DNA from: Snodgrassella alvi
GTDB taxonomy: Bacteria; Pseudomonadota; Gammaproteobacteria; Burkholderiales; Neisseriaceae
Direction of reading: 5' to 3'
Length of the DNA stretch: 44,449 nt
NCBI RefSeq assembly: GCF_002777425.1
Contig: NZ_MDVC01000089.1
Span: forward strand, 1 to 44,449
This document shows, piece by piece, positions 40,122 through 44,449 of the stretch; the first letter of the stretch is position 1, and each line of letters opens with the position of its first letter. The notes beneath the pieces are model-generated. The model was given only the letters and a program-made list of their open reading frames with translations, did not search any database and was not told the DNA's origin. Position numbers and translations under genes: made by a program.

Positions 40122-40721
40122 ATGACTCTATACAAAATCAAACCTGCTTTTCAAAAACTTTTACGTCCACTTATGTTCTGGCTATACAGAAGGGGCATTA
40201 CCGCCAACCACGTAACCCTTGGCGCTATAGGCCTTTCAGTCATTATTGGTGTCATACTGGCCATTTTCCCCTACCTCGGGCTTTTCTGGCTGCTACCTAT
40301 TACCCTGTTTATTCGCATGGCACTCAATGCGCTGGATGGTATGCTGGCACGCGAATGCAACCAGCAAAGCCGGCTTGGTGCAGTTTTAAATGAGCTGGGT
40401 GACGTATTATCTGATATCGCCCTGTATTTACCCTTTATCCTATTATCGGGTAGCAATACTGCAGTAGTACTGATTATGCTGTTTTGCGCTGTGCTCACTG
40501 AATTTTGTGGCATTCTCGTCCAAACGATTAACGGGATTCGCAGCTATGCCGGCCCAATGGGTAAAAGTGACCGCGCCCTGATTTTTGGCACATGGTCATT
40601 ACTGCTGGCCATCTGGCCTGAATTAACCTCATGGAATAATCTACTGTGGTGTGTGTCTATCATCTTACTGCTATGGACTTGCATTAACCGCTGCCGTAGT
40701 GCCTTAACCGGAGGCCACTAA
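40122..40721 (+). CDS. CDP-alcohol phosphatidyltransferase, YnbA-like
   Basis: A 199-residue integral membrane enzyme that joins a CDP-activated lipid to an alcohol. The family motif is present at residues 69-98: NALDGMLAR, Gly86, then NELGDVLSD. In the general motif D-xx-DG-xx-AR-x8-G-xxx-D-xxx-D, the first and third aspartates are Asn69 and Asn90, while Asp72 and the catalytic-position Asp94 remain. About five or six membrane helices are evident. Two nucleotides separate its stop from the CdsA-like start, and the operon resembles E. coli ynbA-ynbB. The product lipid is unknown. Confidence 0.88.
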   Translation: MTLYKIKPAFQKLLRPLMFWLYRRGITANHVTLGAIGLSVIIGVILAIFPYLGLFWLLPITLFIRMALNALDGMLARECNQQSRLGAVLNELGDVLSDIALYLPFILLSGSNTAVVLIMLFCAVLTEFCGILVQTINGIRSYAGPMGKSDRALIFGTWSLLLAIWPELTSWNNLLWCVSIILLLWTCINRCRSALTGGH

Positions 40722-40722
40722 T

Positions 40723-41637
40723 ATGCTGCTGCAAAAGTCCTTACTGGTTATCTTCTGCCTGTTATTGCTGGCAACAGTTATTAATGGACTGCTGGTATGT
40801 CTGAAACCGAACAAAGACTGGCACGAACTAACATTACGCATTCGTACGTGGTGGATTATTATCATCCTGTTTTCTCTGGCACTGATTAGCCCGCACTGGC
40901 TCGGATTAAGTTTTTTTGCGCTGGTCAGCTTCATGGCCTTAAAAGAATATTTAACATTGGTACCTGCCCGCCATGCCGACCGGATGCCTATTTTATGGAT
41001 GTTTATCACCATTCCAATTAATTACTGGTTAATCGGAATCGATTGGTATGGGCTGTTTATCGTATTTATTCCCGTATATATGTTCCTGTTCTTACCTGCA
41101 CGCATGGTGATTGCCGGAGATACCAGACACTTTCTGCGCACTGTCTCTCAGCTACAATGGGGGTTGATGACCACTGTATTTACTTTTAGCCATGTTGCTT
41201 TTCTCTTAGTGCTACCCAACGATAATCAACAAACTGGTGCACTGCTGGTACTGTTTCTGGTGGGTTTAACCGAATTCAACGATATTACTCAATATCTGTG
41301 GGGCAAATCTCTGGGCAGAATTAAAATCACCCCTAAAGTCAGTCCGAATAAAACACTGGCCGGCTTACTTGGTGGAATTGGCAGCACCACCATTGCCGCC
41401 ATGCTATTAGGCCCGCTACTCACTTCGCTAACCTGGGGTATGGCCTTACTGGCCGGCCTGATTATCAGCGTAAGCGGTTTCTGTGGCGATATCGTCATGT
41501 CTGCAATCAAACGGGATATCGGTATTAAAGACAGCGGTACACTGTTACCCGGACATGGAGGCATCCTCGACCGTCTGGATTCACTGATTTTTACCGCACC
41601 CGTATTTTTTCACTTTATTCGTTATTTCTATTACTAA
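40723..41637 (+). CDS. CDP-diglyceride synthetase-like protein (CdsA family), YnbB-like
   Basis: A 304-residue multi-pass membrane protein. The C-terminal family signature is complete: SAIKRDIGI followed by KDSGTLLPGHGGILDRLD at about residues 260-286. It would make CDP-diacylglycerol from phosphatidate and CTP for the phosphotransferase encoded just upstream. GGAGG lies 8 bases before the ATG inside the previous gene. The housekeeping cdsA is not in this window, so whether this is a second copy cannot be decided here, though the operon context suggests a specialised paralog. Confidence 0.9.
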   Translation: MLLQKSLLVIFCLLLLATVINGLLVCLKPNKDWHELTLRIRTWWIIIILFSLALISPHWLGLSFFALVSFMALKEYLTLVPARHADRMPILWMFITIPINYWLIGIDWYGLFIVFIPVYMFLFLPARMVIAGDTRHFLRTVSQLQWGLMTTVFTFSHVAFLLVLPNDNQQTGALLVLFLVGLTEFNDITQYLWGKSLGRIKITPKVSPNKTLAGLLGGIGSTTIAAMLLGPLLTSLTWGMALLAGLIISVSGFCGDIVMSAIKRDIGIKDSGTLLPGHGGILDRLDSLIFTAPVFFHFIRYFYY

Positions 41638-41640
41638 ACC

Positions 41641-42285
41641 ATGCTGAAATCATTACTCAAACCAATATTTGCCTTATGCATAGTATGGCCGGTTATGCGT
41701 TTATGGATGGGTTTACGTATTCACCAACACCACAACTTGCCCAAACAGGGTCCAGCCATCATTGTTGCCAACCACAATAGTCACATGGATGTTTTTGCGT
41801 TGATGTCACTCTATTCACCCTTACAACAACGCCACATTCATCCTGCGGCAGCAGCTGATTACTTTCTCAGTAATAAATGGATGGCCTGGTTTGCACTCAA
41901 CATCCTGAATATTATTCCAGTAACCCGACAGAATAGTGGTCAGGGCAATCCCCTGCAAGGCTGCGAAGAAGCTTTACGCAAAAATAAAATTCTTATTCTT
42001 TTTCCAGAAGGTTCACGTGGTGAGCCAGGGAAAATGCAGCCATTAAAATCAGGCTTATGGTATCTAAGTGCCGCCATGCCCGATGTACCGATTATTCCAG
42101 TGTGGCTACAAGGCACTGAACAGATTATGGCAAAAGGCAATCGCATCCCCTTACCCCTGTTTATCGATGTCAACATTGGCCGCCCCATGTACTACCACCC
42201 CGACAAAGAACAATTCAAGGCTAAATTATTAAACAATTTACTAGCATTGCGTCCGCTATATAAAAAAAGAGACTCCAATGACTGA
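41641..42285 (+). CDS. 1-acyl-glycerol-3-phosphate acyltransferase-like (PlsC family)
   Basis: A 214-residue membrane-associated acyltransferase. The catalytic motif NHNSHMD (about residues 45-51) and the glycerophosphate-binding FPEGSRGEPG (about 122-131) are both present, and PIIPVWLQGTE follows. It would supply phosphatidate to the CdsA-like enzyme directly upstream, so three consecutive steps of a phospholipid branch are encoded in order. It starts 3 bases after the previous stop. Its last codons overlap the start of the truncated hydrolase by 8 bases. Confidence 0.9.
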   Translation: MLKSLLKPIFALCIVWPVMRLWMGLRIHQHHNLPKQGPAIIVANHNSHMDVFALMSLYSPLQQRHIHPAAAADYFLSNKWMAWFALNILNIIPVTRQNSGQGNPLQGCEEALRKNKILILFPEGSRGEPGKMQPLKSGLWYLSAAMPDVPIIPVWLQGTEQIMAKGNRIPLPLFIDVNIGRPMYYHPDKEQFKAKLLNNLLALRPLYKKRDSND

Positions 42286-42373
42286 ACAACGCCAAGCAGA
42301 AGAAAGTATTTTTCATACCAGTGATAAACAAGAATTATTTTACCGACTCCTATTCCCTCAGTTTTCAAGCTAA
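42278..42373 (+). pseudogene. Truncated N-terminus of an alpha/beta hydrolase (YnbC-like)
   Basis: A frame of 31 codons starting MTEQRQAEESIFHTSDKQEL, then FYRLLFPQFSS and a stop. The start resembles serine-hydrolase/lysophospholipase proteins (HTSDKQELFYR, like TxDGxxLFYR). In E. coli ynbC is the next gene after ynbAB. The ATG overlaps the acyltransferase stop, as expected for an operon member. After FYRLLFP the sequence changes to A/T-rich text with no further hydrolase motifs, so the gene is cut short by a deletion or replacement. Confidence 0.6.
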
Positions 42374-42769
42374 GGTGAGTACCGAGACAACCACTTCTAC
42401 ACTTTCCACCATCCATAAACCAACAAGTGCTTTTTCATTATCTCTAGCATCAATTCATTTACAAAATAGCTTAAATACAACACATAAATTTATTTATTAT
42501 TTTGCATTTAACAGATATAAAATCAATTATAAAATAATTAAAATACTGCTTTTAGATACAAAGTCAACTAAAGCAGATGATAAACTAAAGGAAACATAAG
42601 CGAGGGAGAAACAATATTTAAAAACCTTAAAACTAAAAAATATATATGGCAAAAAATAGTTGCAACTTGTTGTCTGAAAATGTATTGCCACTCCATATGA
42701 TTGGTCAAGCCAGGTAAAGTATGCTGGGATGAATAGAAAAACTAGTTTATAGTACCCTGAATTTAAATC
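42374..42769. other. A/T-rich junction between the lipid operon and the Rhs locus
   Basis: About 400 bases with no convincing gene. A 92-codon frame at 42321-42599 overlaps the truncated hydrolase, has no ribosome site, and has a composition (Thr, Ser, Ile, Lys) typical of chance frames in A/T-rich DNA. I see no inverted repeats or transposase remains at the edges. Confidence 0.55.
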
Positions 42770-43147
42770 TCACAGCTCTATTGGGTATAACATGACGTTA
42801 TCGGGAGTTGTAAAAAATGATATATAGCTATCTATTACACATGTATCAGATGTTTCTATAAAAATAATATCTTTTCCAAGTGACAAAACCAAAATACCAC
42901 CATCTTCACAAGATATCACTTTAGCTTTAAAAATCATATTGTTATTAATGAAATTAATGCTAAACTCGTGATTTTTTTCAAGAGTTATATTTTTACCCCA
43001 TTCAAAAAAATCATCAATTTCTAATTCAATATTATAAGAAGTATTTAATAATGGCTTATTATTTCCCCAAATAGCGACACCATAACCTAAATCAGATTCG
43101 AACTTCACTAAATTTTCGTCTATTTTGCCTTTTAAAGTAATTTTCAT
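42770..43147 (-). CDS. Probable immunity protein of the Rhs locus
   Basis: A 125-residue protein, MKITLKGKIDENLVKFESDL onward, rich in beta-strand-forming and acidic residues with no signal peptide or membrane segment. I do not recognise the family. It starts 4 bases after the Rhs stop, exactly where the cognate immunity gene of an Rhs C-terminal toxin belongs. It is much richer in A/T than the Rhs core, typical of exchangeable toxin/immunity cassettes. The assignment rests on position, size and composition. AGGA lies 13 bases upstream, inside the Rhs gene. Confidence 0.6.
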   Translation of the reverse strand: MKITLKGKIDENLVKFESDLGYGVAIWGNNKPLLNTSYNIELEIDDFFEWGKNITLEKNHEFSINFINNNMIFKAKVISCEDGGILVLSLGKDIIFIETSDTCVIDSYISFFTTPDNVMLYPIEL

Positions 43148-43151
43148 TTTT

Positions 43152-44449
43152 TCAATGGTATCCTAATAATTTATAGACTTTGCCATTTTTTATACGATCA
43201 AACTTACTTACTTTAGCACATGGTGCTAATCCTAATGGATCAATCCACGTTAGAGAATTAGATGCATACTGATGCAGATTAAACCCACCCAGCAGCCCAA
43301 TCGGATCTGGCTGAGTAAATCTACCTATATCCGAGTCATAGTACCTGAACGTATTGTAATGTAAGCCGGTTTCTCTGTCTAAATATTGTCCCTGATATCT
43401 GAGATTCTGCTCTATGGGTTCGTGTTCGATTTCATGAATCCGTTTACCCCATAACTGAAAGCTACATTCCCAAAGTATTTTACCGTTTGCATCGGTTAGT
43501 TCTTCTGGGCAGCCATTCAGGTCGGTGTGGAAGTACATGACCCTTTCTGGCTCATTACTTCGTTTATCTATCCGTGCCAGTGGTTCGTAGCTGTTCTGGT
43601 CTGTGTAGATATATAGGCTGGTAGGGTGATTCGGACCGGTTTCCTGAATCATTCTTAACCCGTCCCACAGGAAGCGGGTACGATTGTAAGGTTTGCCTTC
43701 GCGGTTTAACTTTTGTTTTTCGATGCGTCTGCCAAGGGCGTCGTAGAGGTAGCGGTATCGTTCCGTTTTGTTGAGCTGTTCGATGCGTACTTCGCTCAGA
43801 CGGTGTTCGGCATCGTAGTGGTAATGCTGGGTAGCACCGGTGATCTGTTTACTGGCAGTTCTGCCGTGCTCGTCGTAGCGGTAGTGGTGCCCTCTGAAAT
43901 GCAGGAGCTGGTTACAGCGAATCAGGTTGTGGTTGCTGTAGTCTTCTCTGTATTTGCTGTCCAGCAGGTTGGCTGCGGCATCGTATTGCAGGGTTTCCCA
44001 GTATCTCTGGTTGCGACAGCCTTCGATTCTGCCGGTGTGATCATAGCGGTAATCGGTCTGGCCGTGTTTGCTGTGTTTTTTGCTTACCAGTCGGTCTAGG
44101 TTGTCGTACTGGTAGCTGCGTTCGAGCAGGATATCGGGCAGGATGGGGTTCTGATTGCGCTGTATCTGTTTGCGTTGCAGCCGGCTGTTGCGGTCGTATT
44201 TGAACTGGGTGTTCAGGCGTCCCTGAGTGCGTAATACTTCGCGGTGCAGGTTGTCGCGTTCGATATCGCTGATGATGTGGCCGTCGATGTTTATCTGGTG
44301 CAGGTGGCCGGAGCCGTAATAGAGGTTGTTGATGGTGCGCCCATCCGGCAGGGTGGTGGCGATGCGATTGCCCAGTGGGTCGTACTGGTGGCTGAGGGTG
44401 CCCTGTGCGGTGGTTTCGCTCAGCAGGTTACCCAGTTGATCGTAGCTGA
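43152..44449 (-). CDS. Rhs family polymorphic toxin, C-terminal part (partial)
   Basis: An open frame that runs without a stop from the window edge to 43152, giving at least 432 residues; the N-terminal part lies beyond 44449. It is made of YD repeats (YQYDNLDRLVS, YRYDHTGRIEG, YHYDAEHRLSE, YLYDALGRRIE). Then comes the core-associated block GKPYNRTRFLWDGLRMIQET and the conserved end of the Rhs core (RETGLHYNTFRYYDSDIGRF, then QPDPIGLLGG and DPLGLA). After DPLGLA only about 23 residues follow (KVSKFDRIKNGKVYKLLGYH), far less than a usual toxin domain. An ATG at 43652 is internal. The core would form a cocoon around a C-terminal toxin delivered by type VI or another secretion route. Confidence 0.92.
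   Translation of the reverse strand, partial: SYDQLGNLLSETTAQGTLSHQYDPLGNRIATTLPDGRTINNLYYGSGHLHQINIDGHIISDIERDNLHREVLRTQGRLNTQFKYDRNSRLQRKQIQRNQNPILPDILLERSYQYDNLDRLVSKKHSKHGQTDYRYDHTGRIEGCRNQRYWETLQYDAAANLLDSKYREDYSNHNLIRCNQLLHFRGHHYRYDEHGRTASKQITGATQHYHYDAEHRLSEVRIEQLNKTERYRYLYDALGRRIEKQKLNREGKPYNRTRFLWDGLRMIQETGPNHPTSLYIYTDQNSYEPLARIDKRSNEPERVMYFHTDLNGCPEELTDANGKILWECSFQLWGKRIHEIEHEPIEQNLRYQGQYLDRETGLHYNTFRYYDSDIGRFTQPDPIGLLGGFNLHQYASNSLTWIDPLGLAPCAKVSKFDRIKNGKVYKLLGYH

Noticed and set aside
42321-42599. A 92-codon frame after the lipid operon
   Set aside because: No ribosome site, overlap with the truncated hydrolase, and low-complexity A/T-driven composition.
43713-44099. A 128-codon plus-strand frame rich in Val
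   Set aside because: It is the antisense of the YD repeats of the Rhs gene, which is open on the minus strand throughout.

Overview
The window looks like a chromosomal segment of a betaproteobacterium of the family Neisseriaceae. The pointers are the gene order minC-minD-minE-oxyR (the order I know from Neisseria), an LldD-type lactate dehydrogenase, lipid A acyltransferases, a MarR-NodT-EmrA-EmrB efflux operon, and sparse words resembling the DNA uptake sequences of Simonsiella and Kingella. Moderate-to-low GC, decaying genes and an Rhs toxin locus with its immunity gene would fit a host-associated member such as the bee-gut genus Snodgrassella. That genus assignment is inference, not proven here.

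Layout. 0.06-5.7 kb: a complete rRNA operon on the minus strand (promoter, boxA leader, 16S, tRNA-Ile, tRNA-Ala, 23S, 5S, terminator). 5.7-9.7 kb: a DUF2520 protein divergent from a compact minCDE-oxyR operon. 9.8-14.2 kb: dtd, a secreted hypothetical protein, tag, a GDT1-family cation exporter behind a yybP-ykoY-type manganese riboswitch, and a CitT/DiT1-like anion symporter. 14.4-20.8 kb: dnaK with a heat-shock sigma-32 promoter, an unlisted 55-residue membrane protein, lldD and tex. 20.8-25.5 kb: a lipoprotein, acetolactate decarboxylase, a decayed membrane-protein gene, an MFS exporter, a small hypothetical gene, a uracil-DNA-glycosylase-fold protein and an atypical SDR. 25.5-31.6 kb: a lipid A acyltransferase gene and the marR-nodT-emrA-emrB efflux operon. 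32.3-34.5 kb: metK and a second lipid A acyltransferase, divergent. 35.2-35.7 kb: an ECF sigma-factor pseudogene. 35.8-39.8 kb: rplM-rpsI, dinG and a solitary metQ. 40.1-42.4 kb: a phospholipid-type operon (CDP-alcohol phosphotransferase, CdsA-like, PlsC-like) resembling E. coli ynbAB and ending in a truncated hydrolase start. 42.8-44.4 kb: the C-terminal part of an Rhs protein running off the window, with a very short tip and a probable immunity gene.

How genes work together. MinCDE positions the division septum, and oxyR is translationally coupled to it. The GDT1 protein and its leader form a self-contained manganese-export circuit. MarR, the NodT outer-membrane channel, EmrA and EmrB form a tripartite drug or fatty-acid efflux pump. 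The DASS symporter and LldD are consistent with growth on organic acids.

Most of the window is housekeeping. The parts most worth a second look are the manganese riboswitch with its competing hairpins, the ynb-like lipid operon with a broken fourth gene, the Rhs locus with almost no toxin tip, and two pseudogenes whose nonsense codons are each one base from a plausible Trp or Arg codon. I did not see a CRISPR array, an insertion sequence with a transposase, or a prophage.
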